A DNA stretch of 64,000 nucleotides from Ursus arctos (taxonomy: Eukaryota; Chordata; Mammalia; Carnivora; Ursidae). The stretch's first letter is position 1. Each line of letters opens with the position of its first letter. The position numbers and the translations under genes are program-made. The notes under the pieces were generated by a model. The model was given only the letters and a program-made list of their open reading frames with translations, was not told the origin of the DNA and searched no databases. Location of the stretch: NCBI RefSeq assembly GCF_023065955.2, contig NW_026623019.1, positions 19,514,850 through 19,578,849 of the forward strand. The letters run 5' to 3'. Positions 33,545 to 45,215 of the stretch are shown one piece after another.

Positions 33545-34554
33545 AATAGGGAAAGATTTTGTGTTTGGGCAAAAAAGAACTGATCAGGAAAAACCCAACT
33601 CTACTATTCCATCTTCTCTCTGTTTTCCCAGTGCGTTGGTCCTCAGCTAAGAGTAGGCTGAACCTGTAGATGGTATTCATTCAACACGATCAAGGGGAAA
33701 GTAAAGGTAACTAAAATAAAATCCAACCATTCCTCCTGAGCACATTCATGACACCTGTTTCATCAACCTCCTACTCAGCCATGTGGGCATCCGCGTGCGC
33801 ACTGCAATGTAGGTTTCCTCTACTTCACTACTTCCCGCAGCTCACTCACACACGTAGGTAACAGTATTCCTGACTTTAGTGGACCCTACAGTGCTGGTTG
33901 TGTTCTATCTCAGGGGAAGGAATGGAAAGGAGGAAAATGCCTCCCACTGGCCTGGTGACCTGGGGACAAAACAAATGCGGAAGACGGCTTGATTGTCAAA
34001 CTGAGACATTTTATTTTTTTCCTCTTCCTTTTCTTTTTATTCTTCCTGTTGGGTCTTCTGCTCACATTTTCCCCCACTTTCTTCCAAACAGGAAAGACAC
34101 TAATTTGCTGCATTGTTTTTGTTTTTGTTTGTGTTTTTGTTTTGCAAAACAACTATTGTTTTGGGTTTCTTGTTGTTTCATGAATGTCGCTATTTTTATT
34201 GTCAAATGAGCTTTAGTGGTTGATGTAGGGGTCTCTTGGGAACTTAACTTTTTCAATTTTAAGGATAAAAGCTCTTTGTTTGAATTGGCTTTTACTGGGT
34301 GCTTCAACCTTTGCTCTTGGCTCTTTGACAGGGGACTGAATAACACCACATTTCCTTTGAGGTTCCAATAAATAAAAGATCCCAGTTTCTCCTGGGGTCT
34401 TTTAGAGGATTTTGCTGCGCTCTCTAATAGCCAGATGGGGCTCCAGGAAGATGACATATAAATGAATATAAATGGTCTGATATATTTAGAATTTGCTTTG
34501 GCTATGTTCCTGGTCCCACTCCACTTCTTGTAACAGATGGCTTTAGAGGGCATT
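33545..34554. other. Unique sequence
   Basis: No gene recognised. Contains a T/TTTTTG low-complexity stretch near 34108-34145. Confidence 0.4.
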
Positions 34555-35340
34555 AGTTATATATATATGTATATTAAATACATTAATATTTTAGTACATA
34601 TTATACAAACATACAACACAAATATAGCATATTAATTAATTATTAATATATTGATTAATATATTATTATATTACATTATTTATTCAAATTACATATTTTA
34701 TATAATGAATATTTATTTTATGTATATTTATATTTACATATTACGTAGCATGGCATATTTGTTATATTTATAATGAATCACAATTTATTGTGCTTATTAT
34801 TAATAAATATATTAATATATTCACAACCTTATAATATATAATATTAAAATAATAATGTTATTATTTTAATATTATATACATTTACCTATATTATGTACTT
34901 ACATAGCATAGTCATATATTTATCATTAATAATAAATTATAATTTGTATTTATTGTTATTAATAAATACATTAGTATTTTATAATATTAATGTAATATTA
35001 ATATGTTATATAAATTATACTATAATTGTATCATAATGTAATATATAAAATATGTCATATATTATATAATATATAATATGATTAATTAAAATATAATTAT
35101 ATCATGTAATAGAAACATAATATTATTTATAATAAACATATATTCATATATTTTAATTATACATCACACTACAAGTATTCATAGATATTTAAAATTTTAT
35201 TTGCATTTATTTACAATCATGTTTTTATATGTTTATAAATGGATGTATTTCATATATTCATATAAATATGTCATACAAATAAGGTATGTGAAATACGTAA
35301 CTATATACATACATACACAGAAATATACCTATTTAAAGAA
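34555..35340. repeat. AT-rich degenerate tandem tract
   Basis: About 0.8 kb, almost only A and T, with repeated ATTAAT and TATTAAT words. Two neighbouring units are alignable: TAGCATGGCATATTTG near 34746 and TAGCATAGTCATATAT near 34904, a spacing of about 158 bp, with further matching words downstream in both. A near-perfect inverted repeat at about 34832-34875 has arms AATATTAAAATAATAA and TTATTATTTTAATATT. Confidence 0.7.
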
Positions 35341-35716
35341 AAAAGAACAAAATGAACATAGTTCTATAAGAACAAAAATAGTTATGCTTTACTATTTCAA
35401 TAACTGTTTATAGTTTTCTACCGTATGGGCTTCTATAATTTTTATGAATAATTCCCCTTGATTGAATGTTAACTTGCTTTCATTTTTGGCCACTATTAAT
35501 GATAGTGTGAAGAATGTGGTGGCAAGATAGTTTGAAAACTTTTCCAGAGGAAAACAGTTAGATATGCCAGTGACATGTAAAAACCTTGTTTTTAAGTGCA
35601 AGGCTGATTTGGAGGTGTGTGATAGAAATCCCTCGGGTCTGGGGATGAAGAGTGGGACACTGAGGTGATAGCCATAGCTATCTTGAGAGTGGATTACAAA
35701 CCTCGACAGCCTAGAA

Positions 35717-35905
35717 CACCAGCTGGCAAACTTTTCTTTATGGAGCTAAGGCTTTGTGGGCCAAGAAGCAAAATCGAGGATGTTATTTAGGTACTTACAT
35801 AACCAATTAAAATGTCACCACTTCAAAAACTGAAAACTATTCACAGCTCATCGGCCGTAAAATATAGGCAGCTGGCCGGGTTTGGACCCCGGGCCATAGT
35901 TATAT
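35717..35905. mobile_element. hAT-type non-autonomous element
   Basis: CAGCTGGCAAACTTTTCTTTA start, CTAAGGCTTTGTGGGCC, CCACTTCAAAAACTGAAAAC and GACCCCGGGCCATAGTTA match a common hAT-Charlie MITE family. A relative in the opposite orientation lies at 61439-61653. Family name uncertain. Confidence 0.6.
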
Positions 35906-36279
35906 ATTGTTGTACTAGAAACTTGGTTGTAAAGGCCATGATCACAAAGGCAGGAGGTAAGACTTGATCCCTAGATGGGAAGTTAGAACCTGTCCCTAGG
36001 TTTTAATGAAATGATGGACTAGAAAAAATAGCTACTGGCAAAGGGAGACTAACACATTCTCTTGGCCTTGCTCAGGGTAGGAAGAAGTTAAAAAACCTTG
36101 GGAATTTCAAACTTCAGATCTGTGTTCACAGTGTTTAGTTTGCAAATGTATTTGTAATCTTGGAAAGAGATGCTAACAAATTGACAGTGCTCTCAGGGGG
36201 GGTTAGTACCCTACACACAAAAGTAAACCCTCTCTGTGGAAGTAGACCTTTATCCCTGACCTATAGGGTTCCCATTGAT
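35906..36279. other. Unique sequence
   Basis: No repeat or gene recognised. Confidence 0.35.
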
Positions 36280-37865
36280 AACTTCAGCTAAGTCCAAGCT
36301 CATGCTCTACTGTATAATAATGAGGAAATCAGCTACAATAGCCGAGAATCAGCAAAAACAATCAATACCAGAATTAGATTTCCAAGGCCATCAGATACTG
36401 GAATTATCAGGTACAGGATAAAAATATACATTATTAGAACTTGAGCAAGGAACAAGAATATTTTAAAAGGCTGGTTAGAATCTTCCCACAAATTTAAAAA
36501 ATACATATCATTGATAAAGCTAAAAACCCAAAGTTTGCATTTAAAAAAAGCAGATTAAATATGGAAGGAAAGAATGAAATGATGCTGTTTTTGCCTAATT
36601 ATATAATAGATCAATCCTGAAAAAGGTACACATTATTTTAATGACTTATTGGCCCTATTAGTAAGGGCCCTATAGTAAGGAAAAATTGGCCCTATAGTAA
36701 GGGGAAAAAATTTCAAGGGGTTTCTCCCCAAAGAAAAGTGAGAAGTAGCAAAAGACAGGACAGTCTGAGTGGGGGGGGGCGTGGAAATGCCACTATATTC
36801 CTTGCTGTTGGGTGAATTAAACCTTGGGCCAGCAACAGTGTGGAGGAGCTGACCCTTAAACGTTTACAGTAAGTTGGAAACGTCAAAAAGCTTTAAATAT
36901 TTATAACTAAAAAGATTTATTAAAATTAATGACCAAGTGTTTCCTTTGACATCAGAAAAGAATATAGAATGAAGGAGATAATAAAGACAGGAGCAGAACT
37001 ACATAAAACAGGAAAAAAAAGTATAAAATTGAGGTGATCTAGTAGGTCGAAATTATATTCTTTAAAAAGATTTAAGGGGTGTCTGGGTGGCTCCGTCGAT
37101 TGCTTCAGAGCAATCATCTGACTCTTGATTTCGGCTCAGGTCATGATCTCAGGGTCCTGAGATCCAGGCCTGCATCCTGCTCTGTGCTCAGCACAGAGTC
37201 TGCTTGAGATTCTCTGTCTTCCTCTCCCTCTGCCCCTCCCCCTGCTCTCTCTCTCAAATAAATAAATAGATCTTTAAAAGAAAAGATTTAAAAACAGATA
37301 AGCACGTTAAGAAAAAAATATAAATAAATGCAGAAAGAATGGGGACAATGTTATAGCAGGGATTACAAACAGAATATGTGAAATCTAGTAAATTTGAACA
37401 TTTGCGTAAAATGGGCAATTTCCTAGCACTTAAAGTTTACCAAAAATGAGAAACTATAGAGGCAGAAGTGTCCTTTAACCAATAAAGGAATTAAATTGAT
37501 AGTTTACAATCTTCCACCAAGAAAATAGCATATCCAAACCTTGGGAGGTGAATTATACCAAACTTCCATAAACAGACAATGCCAATCCTAATCAAGAAAA
37601 ACTTCTAGAGAGAGCAGAAAAAGAAAGAATGTCCCTTCATCCATCTTATAAAGTCTATATACTCTTGATACTGAAAATAGATAAAGACTCTAGGAAAAAA
37701 GAAATTTACAGGTCAAATTTACTTGTGACTATAAAAGCAAAAATTTTAAACTACTATTTAGCTACCTAAGTTCACTTGAGGAAGAAAGAGCATGACCAAG
37801 TTAAGTCAAGCAACAAACGCAAAGATAGTTAAATGTCAGGGATATATAGATTTAATCCACCATGT
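36280..37865 (+). mobile_element. Old L1 pieces (ORF1-like then ORF2-like), plus orientation
   Basis: First part: AGAATTAGATTTCCAAGGCCA, TGGAATTATCAGG, ATATGGAAGGAAAGAATG. Second part: GAAGGAGATAATAAAGACAGG, AAATGGGCAATTTCCTAG, GGTGAATTATACCAAACTTCC, ATCAAGAAAAACTTC and GGGATATATAGATTTAATCC, colinear with L1 ORF2. A SINE is nested at 37076-37280. Frames are broken. The two parts may belong to different copies. Confidence 0.65.
37076..37280 (+). mobile_element. SINEC carnivore SINE, older subfamily
   Basis: GGGGTGTCTGGGTGGCTC head, an insertion-bearing A-box region, AGGTCATGATCTCAGGGTCC block, CT-rich region and AATAAATAAATAGATC tail. 11-bp duplication AAAAGATTTAA at 37065-37075 and 37281-37291. 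Confidence 0.93.
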
Positions 37866-37889
37866 TTTATTTCTTTCATTTAAAAAAAA

Positions 37890-38125
37890 TTAATAAAACA
37901 CTTATATTGAGCTCTCTTACACTAGGCACTGTTCTAAGTGGTTTATGTATTTACTTCACTGAATCTTCTACTCTTTCTGGGAGAAGATCCCATTTTGCTA
38001 GCATTTTTAAGTAAGGACTCCAATACCTCTAAAGATGAGGTGACAGTCACAAGATTATGGGGATGGTCTCTGGGGGAATCAGGACAGGAGTTCGAGTCTG
38101 TGCTCAAAACCAGTGTCTCATACTG
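37890..38125 (-). mobile_element. MIR SINE (minus orientation)
   Basis: Inverted MIR: TTACACTAGGCACTGTTCTAAG, ACTTCACTGAATCTTC, AGATGAGGTGACAG and GGAGTTCGAGTCTGTGC in the expected order. Confidence 0.75.
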
Positions 38126-38209
38126 ACACTCACATTAGAAGCTAAAGGAAAAAGAACCATGTTCTTCTCTCAAAAGATGTAGAGAAGGAAAGCACATATA
38201 TTTCTAAGT

Positions 38210-38620
38210 ATGTCTCCTAATTTCCTTTGCTTGTTTTCTCATCTTCTTTTTAATGAGTTTCACCATGGAGAAAATTTCATTTCTATATAATTAAATGTAT
38301 CATTTTTTCTTCGTAGCTTCGAAAAGTATTTCTCATGAATAATTTTTTCTCAAGGCTCCTAAGTTTCTAGGGATAGTTTTAGAGTTTCATTATTTTTTAA
38401 CTTTTAAATAGTTGATATATTTAGAATTTATTAATGATTATAATGATTCCCACTTTTGTTGAATAATTTTTGCTATTGGTCCGAAATATCAATTTTATTC
38501 TAATCTCAATTCCATTATGTTCTTGAATCTCATTTTAATTTAAGATGCTTCCTGTTCCACTGATTGGCTTGTCTATTTCTGAAACAATATGCTACTTTGA
38601 TTATACTATAATAAATGTAA
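38210..38620 (-). mobile_element. Old L1 ORF2 fragment (minus orientation)
   Basis: The TTAAATGTATCATTTTTTCTTCGTAG-like start (in part), AGTTTCTAGGGATAGTTTTAG, AATTTTTGCTATTGGTCC and TCCACTGATTGGCTTGTCTA follow the inverted ORF2 of old L1. It borders a plus-orientation L1 piece at about 38660, with an AT-rich junction. Confidence 0.6.
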
Positions 38621-38659
38621 TATAGTAACCATAATATAATGTATAATAAATAACGTAAT

Positions 38660-39190
38660 GTAACAAAATATAATTTACCGTATAACAATGGTCAAAAGAG
38701 AATAAAGCTATACAATCATTTGAAACATCCTCAAAAGATATTTTGTAAAATTCAATATTCATTTCCAATTTAAAAAATAGTAGCTGTATGCTTCCACAAC
38801 ATGAAGAAGTTATATAATCTAAATAAGAACGAGGTAAATGGTAAAACTTCAGTAACATTGGCAATGAATGCAGGACAAGATGAGGGTACCCAATACAATG
38901 TTAAACAAAACTGCTATTTCATATTGTTAAACAATTGTCTTAAGATTTATTTTAAAAATAAACAAAATTAGACAGGGGAGGGGTACAGGGAGACGGAGAG
39001 AGAGAATCTCAAAAGACTCCACGCTAAGTGTGGAGCCCCACACAGGACCCTGAGATCAAGACCTGAGCTGAAACCAAGAGTCAGGCAGTGAACTGACTGG
39101 GCAACCCAGGCACCCCTAAACTATTATTTAACATTGTTTTTGAAGCACTGATGAGTTCAATTAGAAAAGAGAATCTCATTCTTCTTAATG
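38660..39190 (+). mobile_element. Old L1 ORF2 fragment (plus orientation), split by SINE
   Basis: AAAGATATTTTGTAAAATTCA, GGACAAGATGAGGGTACCCA and then, after the SINE, AACATTGTTTTTGAAGCACTG follow the L1 ORF2 order. Interrupted by the minus-strand SINE at 38945-39118. Confidence 0.65.
38945..39118 (-). mobile_element. SINEC carnivore SINE, older subfamily
   Basis: Inverted copy ending CAACCCAGGCACCCC, with CCCTGAGATCAAGACCTGAG inside. Decayed; no clear exact target duplication. Confidence 0.88.
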
Positions 39191-39273
39191 TCTGTAGAAT
39201 TTTCCATTGTATGAATAGAAGCATTTATTTAACCTATCCATTACTGATATGTGTCTAGGTTTCTAGGTTTTTA

Positions 39274-39696
39274 TTTTTTTTAATTTTTCTTTTTAAAATT
39301 ATTATTAACATATAACATATTATTTGTTTCAGGAGTACAGGTCTGTGATTCATCACTCCTACATGATACACAGTGCTCACCACAACACATACCCTCCCCA
39401 ATGTCCCTCACCAAGCCACCGCATTCCTCTCACCCCCCTCCACTCCAGCAAGCCCCTCAGTTTGTTTCGGGAGATTAAGAGTCTCTTATGGTTTGTCTCC
39501 CTCTCTGGTTTTGTTTTACTTCATTTTTTCCTCTCTTCCCCTATGATCCTCTGCCTTGTTTCTCAGATTCCACAAAACAGTGGGATCATATGATAATTGT
39601 CTTTCTCTGATTGACTTATTTCACTTAGCATAATACCCTCTAGTTCCATCCACGTCATTGCAATTGGCAAGATTTCATTTTTTGATGGCTGCATAA

Positions 39697-39739
<43 letters not shown>

Positions 39740-39787
39740 CACCACATCTTTGTTATCCATTCATATGTCGATGGACAAACCTAGAAC
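39274..39787 (-). mobile_element. Young L1 3' fragment, 5' truncated
   Basis: About 514 bp of inverted L1 3' end: T-rich start, GGAGTACAGGTCTGTGATTC, a run including CACCAAGCCACCGC, then TCACTTAGCATAATACCC and ATGTCGATGGACAAAC. Bounded by the exact 19-bp duplication CTAGGTTTCTAGGTTTTTA at 39255-39273 and 39788-39806. The intact duplication marks a relatively recent insertion. It carries a (GT)n of 19 units at 39699-39736. Confidence 0.95.
39699..39736 (+). repeat. (GT)n microsatellite
   Basis: Nineteen GT units inside the young L1. Likely length-polymorphic. Confidence 0.95.
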
Positions 39788-40048
39788 CTAGGTTTCTAGG
39801 TTTTTAAATTTTGCAAAATTATTTCAATCTCCAAGGCTTTCTCCTGTGTTTCATATCTTTTAGAAGAAACAATATCTCCATAGATTATTTATCTGGCTTG
39901 CTATGTTAGCCACCAGAAGATAAGCTACCTCTCAGTTCTTCCCTTTAGATTCCTAGTTGAGATTACAAAATGAAAATGGAAGGTAAGCAGGCATTCTGCT
40001 TCGAGATTGTAGAGATAAGTCTTAGTGATACAAATTTGATAAAGGTTA

Positions 40049-40237
40049 GGGGCATCTGGGTGGCTCAGTCCGTTAAGCACCTGCCTTAGGCTCAGGTTAT
40101 GATCCCAGGGTCCTGGGACCAAGCCCCACGGCAGGCTGCCTGCTCAGCTGGGAGTCTCCTTTTCCCTCTCCCTCTGCCCCCCCCCCCCACTTGTGCTTGC
40201 ACGCTCTCTCTCAAATAAATAAACAAAATATTTTTTA
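40049..40237 (+). mobile_element. SINEC carnivore SINE, older subfamily
   Basis: GGGGCATCTGGGTGGCTCAG head, AGGTTATGATCCCAGGGTCC block and a CT-rich region with a C12 run. Possible duplication AAATTTGATAA at 40032-40042 and after the tail. Confidence 0.92.
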
Positions 40238-40274
40238 AAAATTTGATAACAATTAAAAATATCAGCTCAGCACA

Positions 40275-40477
40275 GGGGCGCCTGGGTGGTGTAGTTGGTT
40301 AAGCCTCTGACTCTTGGTTTCAGTTCAGTTCAGTTCAGGTCTCATGCTTGTGAGATTGAGCTCCACAAGGGCTCTGTGCTCAGCACAGAGTCTGCTTGGG
40401 ATTCTCTCTCCCTCTGCCCCTCCTGCTCATGCTTTCTCTCTCTCTCTCTCTCTCTCAAATAAATATTTTTTTAAAAA
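40275..40477 (+). mobile_element. SINEC carnivore SINE, older subfamily
   Basis: GGGGCGCCTGGGTGG head. A local CAGTT tandem repeat lies in the body at 40320-40338. Duplication ATCAGCTCAGCACA at 40261-40274 and 40478-40491 with one G/A mismatch. Same orientation as the preceding SINE, about 37 bp away. Confidence 0.93.
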
Positions 40478-40489
40478 ATCAACTCAGCA

Positions 40490-41424
40490 CAAATATTTTT
40501 CCAGCTGTAACTATGTATGAGTCACTTGATTCTGTAGAGAAACAAGACAAGATTCTACAGGATTGGCCCTCAGGTACTTCCAATAGGATAAATTAAATAA
40601 AGTGTGGCTTGGTGTCTAATCCAAGACAAAATGTAATAGTTACTTTTCTCTCATGGCAAAATTTGGTGGAGTAATATGGAAGTGACTGTGGGTTTTTAAT
40701 CAAAGGAACACAGTAAATCTTGTGTTGGAAGATGATTTTTCTGCTTTCTTTGTGCAGGTGAATTGGAAGGTGTCTACGAGAAGGGAAATTCCCTTAACCA
40801 AAGTTAAACTCATACGTAGTTGAGCATTAATCAAATATTCATGATCTGTTTCTCTCTGATCATAACTTCTTCCAATTTATACACTTCTTTGATACTTGGT
40901 TAATCCTTTTCAAAGATGCAATTAACAATGATTATTACTACATACGCTGGGTTTTGCCTGGGCCCTGAAGAAACTATCCCAAATTACCAGCTATGATTTT
41001 CACTTAATTTCCTTACAAAGAGCAATTGGAAATTCTGGTTGTAAGCAGATTAGAATGTGAAGCTAAGAAGTCTCTTAGATTTCTTTAGAGGACCCTGCAG
41101 AGCCCATTGCTGAAAGTTTGAAAAACACTGGGCTTTTTGAAATTGATTCTTGTAGAGCTTTGGGAAAGATCACTTGACCAAAAGAATAACAATGTTTCTC
41201 ATTCTGTTATTTGCCTTCCACAGGGAAACATCGCTGAAGTTTCTGGACTCAATTTCCTTCCCCGTGTGTGAATTTCACTAACAATATCCAACTCCATTCT
41301 TTCCCTATATAATTTGAAACTAAGCAAAATGAAGACTCAAAATTCATTTCAAAAAATAAAATGAGTGCATAACATAGAATAGTTAATGAGTGGATCCCTT
41401 GGGAAGTGGATATTGTTTTTTGTG
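40490..41424. other. Unique sequence, no gene recognised
   Basis: Repeat-free, 0.9 kb. No coding signal. Confidence 0.4.
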
Positions 41425-41600
41425 GTAAGATGTAGAATGAGTTTGGAACTAGAAATTACATGGTTTGAATTCTGGATTCGGAAATATATAATTCTGGGTG
41501 AGTTGCTCAATTTTGCTCAATCTCATTTAATGCCCACCTCACAGGATATTATGATTAATTTAAAATCACTTGTATAATGTACATTGTTATGTAAATCCTT
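41425..41600 (+). mobile_element. MIR SINE (plus orientation), decayed
   Basis: TGGTTTGAATTCTGGATTCGG, then GGGTGAGTTGCTCAATTTTG, TCTCATTTAATGCCCAC and CACAGGATATTATGATTAA. Very old and partly shuffled. Confidence 0.5.
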
Positions 41601-41685
41601 GCTGTTACTCTTGTTCTCGAATAAATTCATAACCTTAAGTAACTCCCTGGAAGAGGTATTTACTTATTTGTTTAACTTACTTTTC

Positions 41686-42065
41686 TGTTATTGGCTGAAT
41701 CGTGTCCTCCCAACTGTGGAAGTCCTAATGCCCAGTATCTCGTGATATGACTGTATTTGGAGGTAGGGCCTTTAAAGAAGTAACTAAGGTCAAATGAGGT
41801 CATATGGATGGGCCCTAATCCAAGGTGACTGCTGTCCTTATAAAGAGAGAACATTAGGACAAAGTCACACACAGAGGGAAGACCATGTGAAGACCCAGGG
41901 AGTAGATAGCCATCTACAAGCCAAGGAGAGAGGCCTCAGAAGAAATCAACTCTGCTGACACCTTACCTCAGACTTCCAGCCTGCAGAACCATGAGAAATA
42001 AATTTCTGTTCTTTAACCCGGTCAGTCTGTGGTACTTGGTCATGGCAGTCCTCGCAAACTAATAC
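41686..42065 (+). mobile_element. Solo MaLR-like LTR (MLT1-type)
   Basis: Complete-looking LTR order: GGCTGAATCGTGTCCTCCC, GACTGTATTTGGAGGTAGGG, GATGGGCCCTAATCCAAGG, AGGGAAGACCATGTGAAGAC, CATCTACAAGCCAAGGAG and TGAGAAATAAATTTCTGTTC, ending CGCAAACTAATAC. No internal genes, so it is a solo LTR. Confidence 0.8.
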
Positions 42066-42849
42066 ATCTTTTTACAGCCTCCTTGTCTTAAGTTGAAAAT
42101 CCAATATTTGGCATTATAGCTAGAAAACAAAAATAACATCTACATTCCTTGTTGTAGTTTTTCTTCGCTATTCTCATTGCTATTGATTTCCATATTTGGG
42201 TTTATTTTCCGTAACTTGTAAACAGAATATTAAGCTCATTTCTAGCCTTACTTCTAAGATACAGTAAATGTGCAGATACTGCATAGATTTTGGAGAAATG
42301 CCACGAACAGTATGTGTATGGGTGTGTGCATTCATATGCTTAAAACTTATACCTTCCCCCTCTATTTTATTTTCTTACTGTGATCTAAGAGTCTCAGCTT
42401 TTGTGATTAGTACTATTGAATACTAGTCACTGAGTTTTATTCACCAAAAATTGTCAATAATAATAATGATATGGGGAAGCATAAGGGAAAGTGATAGAAG
42501 GAGAAAGAAGAAACAATCAAGGAAGGGCAATACTGTAAAGTATTAGGATGTTATTAATATGATTAATTTAGTCTAGAGGGAATGACAGTAAATATCACCA
42601 ATGAGCCCAACTGGTCTTTACTGACTGCCAGAGACATCCCTGAGTTCTGTTCTTGGTCTCCATCCATATGATTACCAGTGTCTGGAAATTTCATTTGAAC
42701 AACTACAATCACTGGGAAAGGAATATGTCTTTAGAGAATCAACAGTAATTTTTCTATCTGATTAAAAAGCAATGTTGACAGGCTCTTTGGAAATCTTAGT
42801 CATATTCAAAAGTAGGAAAGCATTAGCTATTAAAAGTGGATGACGGGAA
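42066..42849. other. Unique sequence
   Basis: No gene or repeat recognised. Confidence 0.35.
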
Positions 42850-43075
42850 GAGAAGAGCTAAAGCTTCGGAGATAGATATCTCTTGGGTTTAATTCTCACT
42901 TCTACCACTTATTAGCCGGATAACCTTGGGCAAGTTTTATGCAATTCCCTTACTTCAGTATGTCAGATGGGCATAATAATATATGACAGAATCCTTTTAG
43001 GAATGTTAAATCAGTTATTGAAACAAAAGTAGGCAATATATAGAAAATTATAGGTTCCTCAATAGGTATTTGATT
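42850..43075 (+). mobile_element. MIR SINE (plus orientation)
   Basis: GGTTTAATTCTCACTTCTACC, ACCTTGGGCAAGTTTTATG, CTTCAGTATGTCAGATGGGC and ATAATAATATATGACAG, then TCCTCAATAGGTATTTG, are in MIR order. One of the best-preserved MIRs in the window. Confidence 0.8.
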
Positions 43076-44599
43076 TTTCATTTTTCTTTACTATTCCAGC
43101 CTCCACTGAAAAAAGAAAGATACATTTTTTGTCTCCTTTTTGTTCACAACAAATACTTCATTGTTCTGAAATTGAAGCATTAAATAGAAGATAATCAACT
43201 GCCCTTATTATCATAAGATTAGAAGGAAAAACAGGTATTTATGAGAATTGCAAATCAGAATACAAATTTTCATTAGGCAACCATTTATGTTTGCTACTCT
43301 GCTGTTTACAGTAAAAAATTAAAATTAAAAGATATAGTTCCTCACTTCTGGGACTTTATAATGGTAGTTTACAAATTATATACCGGTATGTATACACTGA
43401 CCCATACTAAATTTTCAGAATTGAAGATGTTGCCTTTTTGATATTTTCATTCAACTCCCTATAGGCAAAAGGAGCAATGACTTCAGTGCAGAAAGCATAA
43501 AACATTGTATGTAAGCAAACTACATATGTATTTTATTTACATGCACTAATGTCCTACCATGTTTCATAAAGCATTGTGGTAGCTTACTGGGCTACACAGA
43601 ATCTGATATCATTGCAAAAATATTTAATACTAACAGGACCAGAAGAAATGTAGCTAACACATGAAGAAAAGAGTAGGGACATGTGAACAGGAGGAAGTAT
43701 AGTTACTCCCTTCAGGAAGAAGTGTAGGATCACTATTTTGTCTTTGAGATTCTCTGTGTATATAACGACATGGTAAACATAATTGGTTACAAAAGCCACA
43801 TAATTTGCAGGTGCCAGACTGCACATTAACAGTCTGACACCAAGGGACAGCACAGAAAAATGATTCAAAGATAAAGATTTTTAAAATCTTTGCAGCTTGA
43901 AACCTACCAGAGCAGGTATAATGAGCCCGACACACACTTCAACAACTGCACATATTGTTAATCACATATTCAAATGGTGTCTCAAAGTCATTGGGAGTAG
44001 TTTGGTGTCCCTGACCCTGACATGTAAAACTGATCTGTGATATGTAAAACTCAAGAGGTATTGGTATCCATGTTTCAACCTCTGAAGGGGAAAACCAAGT
44101 CATCTCATAGTGATAATGAAGAATGAATTAAAGGCAGAAAGATACACAAGCCAAATAAAGTGCTAGGGAGATGTCTGAACAGACAAGATGTCTGAACAAA
44201 ACAGATTGAATTCTGGGGACCTGGGGCCTTGGTTTGCACACACCCCATGGAAACACCCCAGCCTAAATACTGGCACGAGTGGAAGGTTACCGCCAAGCCC
44301 ACCATAGTGGGATCCTTTTAAATGTCCCTTTCATGTTGGCTCCACTCAAGACTTTAAAGAAATCTTTCCATCAGGCAGAATCACAGACTGCCCAATGGTT
44401 AGCCAAAAACGCACACTAATGAGTAGATGGTGCTTATGAATTAACGGGTCCCACCATGTCCTTCCCTAGCCCTGTCCCATGGGAAAGAGAACACACTCTG
44501 TATCGATGACTTGGGTGTGATAGGGCCCCTTTCCCACTTGTCTCAATGGTGAATTATATATTTTTCCCCATCATTGCTCTATATCATGTGTGGCAAACG
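43076..44599. other. Unique sequence, no gene recognised
   Basis: About 1.5 kb with short chance frames on the minus strand near 43584-43935. Nothing resembles a domain. No repeat recognised. Confidence 0.4.
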
Positions 44600-45215
44600 T
44601 GATGGTGAATGGTTCTGTTACTGATTTCTTCATTCCATTGTGGTTAGAGAAGATGCGCTGTGTAATTTCAAATTCTCAAACGTGTATTGATACTTGTATT
44701 GGGGCCTAACATATGGTGTATCCTGGAGAATGTTCCATATGTGCTTGGGAAGAATGTGTATTCTGCTGTCTTTGAGCACAGTGATCTATCCGGGTGTATT
44801 AGGTTTAGTTGGTTTATTGCGGTTTCCAAGCCCCTAAACCTCTGTTGATCATCTGTCTAGATGTTTTATCCATTATTGAAAGCAGGGTATTGAAGTTTCC
44901 AACTATCACTATAGAACGACCTGTTAGTCCCTTCAATCCTGTCAATGTTTGTTTCATATAGTTTAGGGTTGTTTGGTACATATATGTTTATAGTTGTAAT
45001 ATCTTCCTGATGAATTAAACTGGTCATCAATATATAATGCCTTCCTATGCCTCTTGCAACAGTTTTTGATTAAAAGTTTATTTTGCGTGATATTAGTGTA
45101 ACTACCCCAGATCTTTTTTGGTATTTGCATGGAATATCTTATTCTATGCTTTTGCTTTCAACATAATGTGTGTCCTTTGATCTCAAGGGAGGTTTTGTAG
45201 ACAGGATATGCTATC
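44600..45215 (-). mobile_element. Old L1 ORF2 internal fragment (minus orientation)
   Basis: CATTGTGGTTAGAGAAGATG, GGGAAGAATGTGTATTCTGC, ATCATCTGTCTAGATGTTTT, TTGGTACATATATGTTTATA, CTTTGATCTCAAGGGAGG and TTTTGTAGACAGGATATG follow the inverted L1 ORF2. Both ends are missing. Confidence 0.8.

Noticed and set aside
39699..39736. GT repeats as a possible array of spaced repeats
   Set aside because: Simple dinucleotide repeat within a LINE, with no spacers. Not a CRISPR array, and the DNA is vertebrate.
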